Shown here in pieces: positions 16,667-24,962 of a DNA stretch of 43,409 nt. This DNA comes from Oxalobacteraceae bacterium (GTDB lineage Bacteria > Pseudomonadota > Gammaproteobacteria > Burkholderiales > Burkholderiaceae_D). Each line of letters opens with the position of its first letter. Positions within the stretch are counted from its first letter, which is position 1. Location: assembly GCA_027490725.1 (NCBI GenBank), contig JAIXXN010000041.1, positions 1-43,409 of the forward strand, in the 5' to 3' direction. The translations under genes were made by a program, and so were the position numbers. The notes beneath the pieces are model-generated. The model had not been told where the DNA came from, made no database searches, and saw only the letters and a program-made list of their open reading frames with translations.

Positions 16667-17776
16667 ATGCGTATCCTGCAAGCTGCGATTACCGTGCTGA
16701 CTGCACTGGCCGGGGCGGGCGCCTTTGCGCAACTGGCAGCGGTGCCGCATCCGTCGATTCCGTTCCAGCCGCGCTATTACGTGGCATACCGCAGCACCAC
16801 GCCGCCGCTGCTGGATGGCCGGCTCGATGAAGGCGACTGGGCGAAAGCCCAGTGGACCGAAGACTTCGTCGACATCGAAGGATCGGCCCGGCCGACACCG
16901 CGGTTTCGTACCCGCGCCAAAATGCTGTGGGATGACGATTACCTGTACTTCGCTGTCGAGATGGAGGAGCCGGATCTGTGGGCGACGCTGACCGAGCGCG
17001 ATAGTGTGATTTTTCAGGATAACGACATCGAGCTGTTTATCGATCCGGAGGGCAGTACCCACCGCTACATGGAGCTGGAAATTAACCAGCATGGCACGGC
17101 CTGGGATCTGCTGCTAACCAAGCCGTATCGCGACGGCGAGCGGGTGGCCTACACCGGCTGGGATATGCATGGTGTAAAAATCGGTCGCCAGCTGCATGGC
17201 ACACTGAACCAGCCCGGTGATCGCGATCAGGGCTGGACGGTGGAGGTGGCCGTGCCCTGGCGCGCACTGCGGGAGAGTTATGGCGAGGTGCTGCGCCCGT
17301 TGGCGGGCGATCAGTGGCGGCTCAATTTCTCGCGGGTGGAATGGCAGACCACTAGCCGTGACGGCAGCTACCGCAAGCTCACCGATGCCGCGACCGGCAA
17401 AGCGCTGGCGGAAGACAACTGGGTCTGGTCACCGCAGGGCGTCATCAATATGCACTACCCCGAAATGTGGGGCGTGGTGCAGTTTTCAGCGCACCCGGTG
17501 GGTGGGCCGCGCGATGCGGTGCGTGTCGCTCCTGCGCTGGCAGCGAAATGGGCCTTGCGCGAAGTGTATTATGCCCAGCGCAGCTATTTCACTAAACACC
17601 GGCGTTTCGCGCGCAACTACCAGCAGCTTGGCTTGCAGCAGGCCGCCGTTGCCGGCTATGTGTGGCCGCCCCGTATCGAAGCGACGACCCGCCAGTTCAC
17701 TGCGCGGCTGGCGGGGCGCTCTGGCAATCCCGATCTGCGTATCGAGCAGGATGGCCTGCTGCAGAGCGGGGAGTGA
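16667..17776 (+). CDS. Exported CBM9-like carbohydrate-binding protein
   Basis: 369 residues: a signal peptide (ITVLTALAGAGAFAQ) followed by a family-9-like carbohydrate-binding beta-sandwich. LDGRLDEGDWAKAQW, DDYLYFAVEME, DNDIELFIDPEG, YMELEINQHGTAWDL and EVAVPWRAL are the usual CBM9-like steps, followed by WRLNFSRVEW and SPQGVINMHYPEMWG. The C-terminal 120 residues are typical of stand-alone bacterial members and have no known catalytic role. It probably binds or presents glycan in the periplasm; no enzyme activity is assigned. It is the last gene before the lacI-2 promoter, with operator 17781 starting 4 bp after its stop. Confidence 0.8.
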   Translation: MRILQAAITVLTALAGAGAFAQLAAVPHPSIPFQPRYYVAYRSTTPPLLDGRLDEGDWAKAQWTEDFVDIEGSARPTPRFRTRAKMLWDDDYLYFAVEMEEPDLWATLTERDSVIFQDNDIELFIDPEGSTHRYMELEINQHGTAWDLLLTKPYRDGERVAYTGWDMHGVKIGRQLHGTLNQPGDRDQGWTVEVAVPWRALRESYGEVLRPLAGDQWRLNFSRVEWQTTSRDGSYRKLTDAATGKALAEDNWVWSPQGVINMHYPEMWGVVQFSAHPVGGPRDAVRVAPALAAKWALREVYYAQRSYFTKHRRFARNYQQLGLQQAAVAGYVWPPRIEATTRQFTARLAGRSGNPDLRIEQDGLLQSGE

Positions 17777-17780
17777 CTTT

Positions 17781-17794
17781 GTTTAGTAAATTCC
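17781..17794. promoter_or_regulatory. Upstream operator of the lacI-2 promoter
   Basis: GTTTAGTAAATTCC, centred at 17786, is repeated exactly at 17894. The centre lies 64 bp before the -10 box at 17850. Confidence 0.65.
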
Positions 17795-17827
17795 CGATAA
17801 ACTCGCTACAACGCGGCATTCTGGTGC

Positions 17828-17855
17828 TTGTCGATGCGAGTCCTATGGCTATACT
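17828..17855 (+). promoter_or_regulatory. Sigma70-type promoter of the lacI-2 operon
   Basis: TTGTCG (17828-17833), 16 bp, then TATACT (17850-17855). It lies between the two GTTTAGTAAATTCC copies. The predicted start near 17862 leaves a leader of about 124 nt. Confidence 0.55.
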
Positions 17856-17893
17856 CTCAGCTAATGCGGCCCGCAGAGGCACGCGCTGCACTG

Positions 17894-17907
17894 GTTTAGT
17901 AAATTCC
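17894..17907. promoter_or_regulatory. Downstream operator of the lacI-2 promoter
   Basis: A second exact GTTTAGTAAATTCC, 113 bp from the first. A further partial GTTTAGC follows at 17963, just before the ribosome binding site. Confidence 0.65.
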
Positions 17908-17985
17908 GCTGCAGCCCCCGGTTGGTACCGGCGACTGGCGTCGCTGGCGGGAGTTATCCATGGTTTAGCTACGGGAGTGAGACAG

Positions 17986-18984
17986 ATGAGCATTACCATC
18001 CGCGATATCGCCAAGGCCACCGGCCTTTCTAGCGGAACCATTTCGCGCGCGCTGAAAAACGAAGCTGGACTGACCGAGGAAACCCGCCGCATGGTGGTGG
18101 AAACGGCGCGCGGCATGGGCTACGACATGGGGCGGCTGCGTCAGAAAAAACTGCGCCGTCTGACTTTCCTGTTGCACCGCCAGCACAATAATATGTCCAG
18201 CAGCCCGTTCTACACGCCGGTTCTGCATGGCGCAGCGGAAGCCTGTCGCAAGCACGGCATCATCCTGTCCTTTACGGCGGTGGGCCCGGCCGATGGTGTG
18301 GTGGAGCAGATCCGCCTGCATCAGTCGGACGCGATTCTGTGTGCCGGTTATTTCGAACCCGAACTGCTGGCAGTATTGCGTAGCATCGGCAAGCCGCTGG
18401 TGCTGATCGATATGAAGCTGTCCGGCTATACCTCGGCCAATCCGGACAATATGATGGGTGGCTATCTGGCGGCCCGCCACCTGCTCGATATTGGCCGCGA
18501 ACGGATCGGGTTTATCTCCGGTTCTCTGGCCCACTTCAGTATTCGCGAGCGCGCACGTGGCTTTCGTCAGGCACTTTTCAACGCCGGCGTGCTGGCCGAT
18601 CCGCGCTTCGAGGTGATGATGCAGGAAGGGCAGGAGCTGGAAGCGGCGGCACGCGAAGCCATGGAAACCCTGCTGGCTTTGCCGCACCCGCCGGATGCGG
18701 TGTTCTGCTACAACGATGCGGCCGCGCTGGTGGCGATGGATACCTGCATGCGCGCCGGTCTCAAGGTCCCTTACGATATCAGCATCGTTGGTTTCGATGA
18801 TATTGCCGCGGCAGCGCATGCGCGCCGGCCCTTAACCACACTGAGTGTGGACAAGAGCGCGCTGGGCGCGCTGGGCGTCGAACTGTTGCTGAACGGTGAA
18901 AGTGAAGAAGTGATCGAACGTGTGCTGCCGGTGAATCTGGTGGTGCGCGAAAGTACTGTCTGCCCGCCATTGGGTAAATCCTGA
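17986..18984 (+). CDS. LacI-family transcriptional regulator (copy 2)
   Basis: 332 residues and a clear paralogue of the regulator at 8159. The helix-turn-helix is at about residues 4-24 (TIRDIAKATG, GTISRALKN), sharing the recognition-helix residues of copy 1, so both may bind the same operators. The effector domain keeps the same landmarks (LHQSDAILCAGYFEPE, SANPDNMMGGYLAARHLL, GSLAHFSIRERARGFRQALF, VFCYNDAAALVAM). ATG 17986 is chosen because GGGAG lies 8 nt upstream and the family N-terminus starts there; an open frame extends left to 17662 but only overlaps the CBM9-like gene and the operators. It heads an operon with the second GH92 and the GH97 genes. The ligand is unknown; it may differ from that of copy 1. 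Confidence 0.92.
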   Translation: MSITIRDIAKATGLSSGTISRALKNEAGLTEETRRMVVETARGMGYDMGRLRQKKLRRLTFLLHRQHNNMSSSPFYTPVLHGAAEACRKHGIILSFTAVGPADGVVEQIRLHQSDAILCAGYFEPELLAVLRSIGKPLVLIDMKLSGYTSANPDNMMGGYLAARHLLDIGRERIGFISGSLAHFSIRERARGFRQALFNAGVLADPRFEVMMQEGQELEAAAREAMETLLALPHPPDAVFCYNDAAALVAMDTCMRAGLKVPYDISIVGFDDIAAAAHARRPLTTLSVDKSALGALGVELLLNGESEEVIERVLPVNLVVRESTVCPPLGKS

Positions 18985-19019
18985 ACCAGCCCGAAAACGA
19001 CTAACCAAGGACGTTCTCC

Positions 19020-21965
19020 ATGCCTCAAATATTCATCATGCTCGCCGTAGCATGGGCCGCTGCATTGTCTACCGCTTCTGTATCGGCAGCACCGGCGCAA
19101 GTTGCGCGGGATCTGGCGCACTACGTTAATCCCATGGTCGGTACCGGTGGCCACGGTCATACTTTCCCCGGCCCGACCCTGCCGTTCGGGATGATCCAGC
19201 CTGGACCGGATACGCGTCTGACGGGCTGGGATGGCAGTAGCGGCTATCACGACAGCGACCGGGTGGTGTACGGCTTTAGTCATACTCACCTGTCCGGCAC
19301 CGGCGTGTCCGATTACGGCGATGTGCTGCTGTTGCCAGCGACTGGCCCTGTCAAATGGAAAAGCGGCTACCGCTTCAAGGGAGAAGACCCGCTGCCGTTT
19401 GATGCCAGCGGTTACGGTAGCCATTTCGACAAAGGCAGCGAACGCGCAGAGGCGGGCTATTACGGCGTGACCTTGCAGGACTATGGCGTGAAAGCCGAAG
19501 TCACGGCGACACTGCGGACGGCGCTGCATCGCTGGACCTTCGAGCGCGCCGATGCTGCGCATGTAATGCTCGACCTGAGTCACCGTGGCGAGTTGCTGGC
19601 ATCGGGGCTAACCGTGCTCGATGAACGTAGCGTAGCCGGCTGGCGGCGTAGCAAAGCCTGGGCAGCCAACCGTCCGGTTTACTTCATCATCCGCTTCGAC
19701 CATCCGTTCAAGCGGCTGGCCAGCCCGATGGGGCAGGAGCAGATCAAGGCCGCGCTGTCGTTCGATCTGAAGCCGGGCGAGGTGCTGCAGGCGCAGGTGG
19801 GAATTTCGGCAGTTGATGCGCGCGGTGCGCTGGCAAACCTGCAGGCCGAGCAGAAAGGCTTTGCGTTCGATGCAGTGCGCCAGCAGGCACGCGCGGCGTG
19901 GAACCGGCAGTTGTCGCGCATCGAAGTGGAGGGCAGTAGCGAGAAGGATAAGCGGGTGTTCTACACCGCGCTGTATCACAGCTTTGTGCAGCCGAATACT
20001 TTCCAGGATAGTGACGGACGCTTCTTCGGACGTGACGGCAAGGTACACACGGCGCGCGATTACACCCGTTATTCGGTGTTCTCGCTGTGGGACACTTTCC
20101 GTGCGGCCCATCCTCTTTACAGCATCGTCGAACGGCGCCGCAGTGCGGACTTCATTAACACCTTTATCGCCCAGTTCAAGGAAGCCGGACGGTTGCCGGT
20201 GTGGGAACTGTGGGGTAATGAGACCGATTGCATGATCGCCTACCATGCGGTGAGTGTGATCGCGGACGCCTACGCCAAAGGTATCCGCGGCTTTGACGCG
20301 AAGGCTGCGCTGACGGCGATGGTGAAGACCGCAGAAGCTGACAAATCAGGCATCAGCACTTACCGTAAGCAGGGCTATCTGCAGGGCGACGAGGAAGCGG
20401 AGAGCGTTTCCAAGACGCTGGAATATGCCTACGACGACTGGTGTATTGCAGTGCTGGCGACAGCGCTCGGTGAACGCGAGATTGCGCAGCGCTTTGCTGC
20501 GCGTGCGGAAGGCTGGCGGAATCTGATTGATGCTAAAGGCCATGTCCATCCGCGTGCCAAAGGGCGCTGGATGGAGAACTACGATCCGGCCGAAGTAAGT
20601 GTCAATTTCACCGAAGCGAATGGCTGGCAGTATGGCTTCTTCGTGCCGCACAATATCGACGGCTTGATTGCCCGACTTGGCGGTGAAGCGAAATTCCTGC
20701 AGTTGCTGGAAGACTGCTTCAATGCGCAGCAAGGGCTGAGCGGCCGCCATCAGGTGGATATCACCGGTCTGGTGGGACAGTATGCACATGGTAATGAGCC
20801 TAGTCACCATATGGCTTACCTGTATGCCTATGCAGGCCAGCCATGGAAGACCCAGGCGCTGGTCAAGCGGCTGATGGATGAAATGTATGACGATACGCCG
20901 GATGGTCTGGTTGGTAATGAGGACTGCGGTCAGATGAGCGCATGGTACGTGATGAGTGCACTGGGGCTGTATGCCGTGACACCGGGTCAGCCTAGCTACA
21001 CCATCGGTACGCCACGTTTCAGTCGCGTCACCATCTATCTTGAAAACGGCAAACGCTTCGTCATCAGTTCTTCGGGCAGCGGTCCCTACGTGCAGCGTGC
21101 CACCCTGAATGGCAAGCCATGGAGTAAAGCGTGGTTGCCGCATCAGGCGATGATGCAGGGTGGCGAACTGAAGTTCAGCATGGGTGAGGCGGCGTCGCGC
21201 TGGGGAAGCGATCTGGCGGATCGTCCGCGCAGCGGGCAGGTGGCGACCGCAAAGCAGGTCGTGCTGGCGCCGATTGCCGATGGCCCCTACCGTTTCCGTG
21301 ATACCACGCGGATTACTGCGCATTCCCCTGAGCCGGTGGATGCGATCTATTACACGCTCGATGGCAGCGAGCCGCATGCTGGCAGTCCGCAGTGGCAAGG
21401 TCCACTGACACTTTCCGCCAGCACGGAACTGAAACTACGCGCGCGGCGTGGCCAGTACTGGAGTCCAGTGACGCTGGCGCCGGTGGTAAAACTGAGCGAA
21501 CAGCTCAAGGTCGAACTGAAACACGCGCCGAATCTGCAGTATGCAGCGGGTGGCGCAGCGGCACTGGTGGATGGTGTGCGCGGCGGGAATGACTTCCGTC
21601 TCGGCGGCTGGCTGGGCTTTTATGGCGAGGATCTCGACGGGGTGATTGACCTCGGTGCCTCACGTCCTCTGAAACGCGTCGCGGTCAGCTTCCTGCAGGA
21701 CCAGAACAGCTGGATCTTCATGCCGAAAGCGCTGGAGGTGGAGGCCAGCACGGATGGGCAAAACTGGGTTCGCGTTGGCGCGGTGCAGAATACGGTTGAT
21801 GAACATGCCGATGGCAGCATCATCAAAGTACTGGCGGTGGCTGGCGACGGCAGGATGGCGCGCTTTGTGCGTGTGCGCGGCGTGGCGCCGGTCTGGTGTC
21901 CGGAGTGGCACAAGGGCCAGGGTAACCGCAGTTTTATTTTTGCCGATGAAATCATGGTGGAGTGA
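19020..21965 (+). CDS. Exported GH92 alpha-mannosidase (copy 2) with C-terminal accessory domains
   Basis: 981 residues, about 170 longer than copy 1. Signal peptide (AVAWAAALSTASVSA), then the GH92 core: GHTFPGPTLPFGMIQ near residue 50, TEANGWQYGF with acid E532, and GNEDCGQMSAWY with base D635. After about residue 740 comes a chitobiase C-terminal-like beta domain (YYTLDGSEPHAGSP, LKLRARRG), then a discoidin/F5-8 type C-like module to the end (DGVIDLGASRPLKRVAVSF, VEASTDGQNWVRVG), a likely carbohydrate-binding unit. The two copies are diverged and probably split linkage specificities. AAGGA lies 8 nt before the ATG. The GH97 start follows 1 nt after the stop. Confidence 0.93.
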   Translation: MPQIFIMLAVAWAAALSTASVSAAPAQVARDLAHYVNPMVGTGGHGHTFPGPTLPFGMIQPGPDTRLTGWDGSSGYHDSDRVVYGFSHTHLSGTGVSDYGDVLLLPATGPVKWKSGYRFKGEDPLPFDASGYGSHFDKGSERAEAGYYGVTLQDYGVKAEVTATLRTALHRWTFERADAAHVMLDLSHRGELLASGLTVLDERSVAGWRRSKAWAANRPVYFIIRFDHPFKRLASPMGQEQIKAALSFDLKPGEVLQAQVGISAVDARGALANLQAEQKGFAFDAVRQQARAAWNRQLSRIEVEGSSEKDKRVFYTALYHSFVQPNTFQDSDGRFFGRDGKVHTARDYTRYSVFSLWDTFRAAHPLYSIVERRRSADFINTFIAQFKEAGRLPVWELWGNETDCMIAYHAVSVIADAYAKGIRGFDAKAALTAMVKTAEADKSGISTYRKQGYLQGDEEAESVSKTLEYAYDDWCIAVLATALGEREIAQRFAARAEGWRNLIDAKGHVHPRAKGRWMENYDPAEVSVNFTEANGWQYGFFVPHNIDGLIARLGGEAKFLQLLEDCFNAQQGLSGRHQVDITGLVGQYAHGNEPSHHMAYLYAYAGQPWKTQALVKRLMDEMYDDTPDGLVGNEDCGQMSAWYVMSALGLYAVTPGQPSYTIGTPRFSRVTIYLENGKRFVISSSGSGPYVQRATLNGKPWSKAWLPHQAMMQGGELKFSMGEAASRWGSDLADRPRSGQVATAKQVVLAPIADGPYRFRDTTRITAHSPEPVDAIYYTLDGSEPHAGSPQWQGPLTLSASTELKLRARRGQYWSPVTLAPVVKLSEQLKVELKHAPNLQYAAGGAAALVDGVRGGNDFRLGGWLGFYGEDLDGVIDLGASRPLKRVAVSFLQDQNSWIFMPKALEVEASTDGQNWVRVGAVQNTVDEHADGSIIKVLAVAGDGRMARFVRVRGVAPVWCPEWHKGQGNRSFIFADEIMVE

Positions 21966-21966
21966 G

Positions 21967-24042
21967 ATGATGCGCGCATATTTCAAACGGATGTTGCGGT
22001 TTCCCGTGCCGACCTCGGGACTGATTCTGGCCTTGCTGTGCGTTGCCGTGCAGGCGAAAGAAGTGAGCGTCAGTTCGCCCGACGGGAAACTGACAGTGAT
22101 CGTGAGCGATGAACGCGGTGCGCCCAGCTATCGCGTGCGCTACGCTGGCAAGGAGATCATGCCGGCAGCGCGTCTGGGGCTGGTGCTTCGGACTGGCCCC
22201 GAGCTGGGCGAGGGCTTCCTGATCAGCGGCAGCGCCATGGCCGAACGTGACGAGACATGGCAGCAGCCCTGGGGGGAGCGTCGCCTGGTGCGCGATCACC
22301 ATCGTGAACTGCTGGTGGATCTGGTACGCGGCGGTGCTATGCCGCGCAAATTCTCGTTGCGCTTGCGCGTGTTTAATGATGGTCTGGGTTTCCGTTATGA
22401 GGTACCGCGACAGGCCGGTCTGTCCAGCGGACAGCAGATTGAAATACTGGACGAGCGCAGCGAGTTTCGAATCGCCGACAGTGATACCACGCGCGCATGG
22501 TGGATCCCGGCGCGGAACTGGAGCAGCTACGAACAGCTGTATCGCACCACCCGCCTGCGCGAGGCTGCGCATGTCGAGACGCCATTTACCTTGCGGCTTG
22601 CCAGTGGCGTGCATCTGGCGCTACATGAGGCGGCACTGACCAACTACGCATCGATGACGCTGAATCAGCGCCGCGATGGGGTCTTCAAGGCTGATCTGAC
22701 GCCATGGTCGGATGGCGTGAAGGTGAAACTCGCCGCGCCGTTCAATACCCCCTGGCGCACCGTGCAGGTGTCGCCGGATGCGGCGGGGCTGCTCAATTCC
22801 GATCTGATTCTGAACCTGAATGAACCGAACAAGCTGGGTGATGTGTCGTGGGTCAAACCGGGGAAATATGTGGGTATCTGGTGGGCCATGCACCTCTGGC
22901 AGCAGACCTGGGCTTCAGGTGCCAAACATGGTGCCACCACCGCCGAGGTGAAGCGCTATATGGATTTCGCGGCGAAGTATGGGTTCTCGGGAGTGCTGGC
23001 GGAAGGCTGGAACGTCGGCTGGGATGGCGAGTGGCCGGACAACGGGGAGTTGTTCCGCTTTGCCCAGCCCTATCCTGATTTCGATATGGCGGCGATCGCT
23101 GCCTATGGCCGTAGCAAAGGCGTAAAGCTGATTGGGCATCACGAGACGTCTGGCGCGGTGAGTCACTACGCCAGCCAGATGGGCGCAGCCTACGATTACG
23201 CCCGCGCCAGTAATATCGACATTATCAAGACCGGCTATGTGGCGGACAATGAGCGCATCAAGCGCATTGATGATCAGCGCGAGGTGCGCTATGAGTGGCA
23301 CGACGGCCAGTTCATGGCAGGCGAATATCTGCGCTCGGTCACCGAGGCGGCCAAGCGCAAGATTGCCATTGATACCCATGAACCGATCAAGGATACCGGC
23401 TTGCGCCGTACCTATCCGAACTGGCTTTCGCGCGAAGGTGCGCGCGGGCAGGAGTACAACGCCTGGGGTTTTCCGCCTAATCCGCCCGAGCATACGGCGA
23501 TCCTGCCCTATACCCGCATGTTGTCTGGCCCCTTCGATTACACGCCCGGCATTTTCAATCTGGAGCCGAACGGGAAAGGTCATGAAAATCGTGTGCGCTC
23601 CACGCTGGCCAAGGAACTTTCGCTATACGTGGTGCTGTATTCTCCGATTCAGATGGCGGCCGATCTGATCGAACATTACGAAGCGCGCCGCGATGCCTTC
23701 CAGTTCATCGTCGATGTGCCGACCGACTGGGAGCAAAGTCGCGCACTCGCTGGCGAAGTAGGGGAGTTCGTGGTGATGGCGCGCCAGCAGCGCGGTGCAC
23801 AGGACTGGTATCTGGGAGCACTGACCAATGAGCGCGCCCGTGAGTTGACGCTGAAGCTGGACTTCCTCGACCCGCAGCGTCATTATCAGGCGCAGATTTA
23901 TCGGGATGGTGCTGGCGCATCCTGGGACAAGGCACCCTACGATATGGTGATTGAAAAGCGGCCGGTTAGCTTCGGCGAGGTACTGTCTCTGCACCTTGCA
24001 GCTGGAGGTGGCGCCGCAATCCGCTTCAAGGCACTCGACTGA
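21967..24042 (+). CDS. Exported GH97 alpha-glucosidase-type hydrolase
   Basis: 691 residues. Signal peptide (SGLILALLCVAVQA), an N-terminal beta-sandwich (SSPDGKLTVIVSDERG), a TIM barrel (GKYVGIWWAMHLW, YGFSGVLAEGWNVGW) and a C-terminal beta domain. The glutamates are E393 in GHHETSG, E472 in DTHEPIKDTGLRRTYPN and E496 in GQEYN. The last two are spaced as in SusB (E508, E532). Glu at these positions points to the inverting, calcium-dependent GH97a alpha-glucosidase group rather than the retaining alpha-galactosidase group. In this locus it may remove alpha-glucose caps from glucosylated N-glycans (inference). GGTGGAG lies 4-7 nt before ATG 21967/21970. The open frame extends upstream to 21754 only within the GH92 gene. 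Confidence 0.9.
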   Translation: MMRAYFKRMLRFPVPTSGLILALLCVAVQAKEVSVSSPDGKLTVIVSDERGAPSYRVRYAGKEIMPAARLGLVLRTGPELGEGFLISGSAMAERDETWQQPWGERRLVRDHHRELLVDLVRGGAMPRKFSLRLRVFNDGLGFRYEVPRQAGLSSGQQIEILDERSEFRIADSDTTRAWWIPARNWSSYEQLYRTTRLREAAHVETPFTLRLASGVHLALHEAALTNYASMTLNQRRDGVFKADLTPWSDGVKVKLAAPFNTPWRTVQVSPDAAGLLNSDLILNLNEPNKLGDVSWVKPGKYVGIWWAMHLWQQTWASGAKHGATTAEVKRYMDFAAKYGFSGVLAEGWNVGWDGEWPDNGELFRFAQPYPDFDMAAIAAYGRSKGVKLIGHHETSGAVSHYASQMGAAYDYARASNIDIIKTGYVADNERIKRIDDQREVRYEWHDGQFMAGEYLRSVTEAAKRKIAIDTHEPIKDTGLRRTYPNWLSREGARGQEYNAWGFPPNPPEHTAILPYTRMLSGPFDYTPGIFNLEPNGKGHENRVRSTLAKELSLYVVLYSPIQMAADLIEHYEARRDAFQFIVDVPTDWEQSRALAGEVGEFVVMARQQRGAQDWYLGALTNERARELTLKLDFLDPQRHYQAQIYRDGAGASWDKAPYDMVIEKRPVSFGEVLSLHLAAGGGAAIRFKALD

Positions 24043-24060
24043 AGCAAGGGCGTTCGCGCG

Positions 24061-24097
24061 CAAATGTCTGCTTTGCCGGATAAAGCGCAGGCATTTG
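24061..24097. terminator. Hairpin downstream of the GH97 gene
   Basis: CAAATGTCTGC (24061-24071) pairs with GCAGGCATTTG (24087-24097), 11 pairs with one G-U. No T run follows, so it is either an imperfect terminator or an mRNA-stabilising 3' structure at the end of the lacI-2 operon. Confidence 0.5.
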
Positions 24098-24136
24098 TGG
24101 TCTAACTGCCAGTTTGTGTTGTGTCGGTGGCAAAGC

Positions 24137-24167
24137 TTGACGGGTGCGGGTGACGATGGCTTACAAT
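24137..24167 (+). promoter_or_regulatory. Candidate promoter of the DUF1275 gene
   Basis: TTGACG (24137-24142) and TACAAT (24162-24167) are 19 bp apart, longer than ideal. The predicted start near 24174 supports translation from ATG 24198 rather than from 24144. Confidence 0.4.
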
Positions 24168-24197
24168 GGACTAGCCGCCAGTCACATTGAGGCCTTT

Positions 24198-24962
24198 ATG
24201 CCTATGCACTACCTCCGGGCTTTAACCAGCCCGCAACGCACCCACCTGAGTAACCGCCATCTGGGCCGTTCGCTGGCTTTTGTCGCGGGCGCCGTCAATG
24301 CCGGTGGTTTTTTCGCCATCGACCAATATACCTCGCATATGTCCGGCATCGTTTCGGCGCTGGCTGACAACGCCGCGCTGGGCGATGTCTCGATGCTCAC
24401 GGCGGGTCTGATGTCGCTGGGAGCCTTCGTGTGGGGCGCTTCGGTATCGACCATCATGGTCAACTGGGGGCGGCGCCACGGTACGCACAGCCAGTTCGCA
24501 CTGCCACTAATACTGGAAGCGGTGCTACTGCTATGCTTTGGTCTGATGGGCGCGCGCCTCGATGCCTCCGGTCAGACTGCCGCGATTGTCGCCTTGCTGT
24601 GTTTCGTGATGGGCTTACAGAACGCCATCGTCACCAAGATTTCTCGCGCCGAAATCCGCACCACCCACGTCACCGGACTGGTCACCGACATTGGTATTGA
24701 ACTGGGCAAGATGGTCTACTGGAACCGTGATACGGACAATCCGGAACTGGAAAATGTCAGTGCCGACCGCGACAAACTGCGCCTGCTGAGTTCTCTGCTG
24801 GCGATGTTCTTCTGCGGCGGACTGGCGGGTGCCTTCGGTTTCAAATACATCGGCTTTATTGTCACCGTGCCGCTGGCACTGGCCTTGCTGACGCTGGCCA
24901 TCATCCCTGTCTACGACGACTGGCAGGCCGTACGACGTCGCCAGTCACCCATGAATTTCTGA
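24198..24962 (+). CDS. DUF1275 (YoaK-type) membrane protein
   Basis: 254 residues with about six hydrophobic segments. AFVAGAVNAGGFFAIDQYTSHMSGIVSALADN is split here by family features: the GAVNAGGF and TSHMSG elements are typical, as are GLQNAIVTKIS and RTTHVTGLVTDIGIELG. The function of this family is unknown; it is thought to be an inner-membrane transporter or channel-like protein. GAGG (24189-24192) is 5 nt before the chosen ATG. No obvious link to the mannoside locus. Its 3' end overlaps the convergent GGDEF-like gene by 18 bp. Confidence 0.85.
   Translation: MPMHYLRALTSPQRTHLSNRHLGRSLAFVAGAVNAGGFFAIDQYTSHMSGIVSALADNAALGDVSMLTAGLMSLGAFVWGASVSTIMVNWGRRHGTHSQFALPLILEAVLLLCFGLMGARLDASGQTAAIVALLCFVMGLQNAIVTKISRAEIRTTHVTGLVTDIGIELGKMVYWNRDTDNPELENVSADRDKLRLLSSLLAMFFCGGLAGAFGFKYIGFIVTVPLALALLTLAIIPVYDDWQAVRRRQSPMNF

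Noticed and set aside
17662..17985. N-terminal extension of lacI-2
   Set aside because: The extension overlaps the CBM9-like gene, spans both operators and the promoter, and precedes the normal LacI N-terminus, which has its own good ribosome site.
21754..21966. N-terminal extension of the GH97 gene
   Set aside because: It lies within the GH92 gene in another frame, and the signal peptide and ribosome site fit a start at 21967 or 21970.
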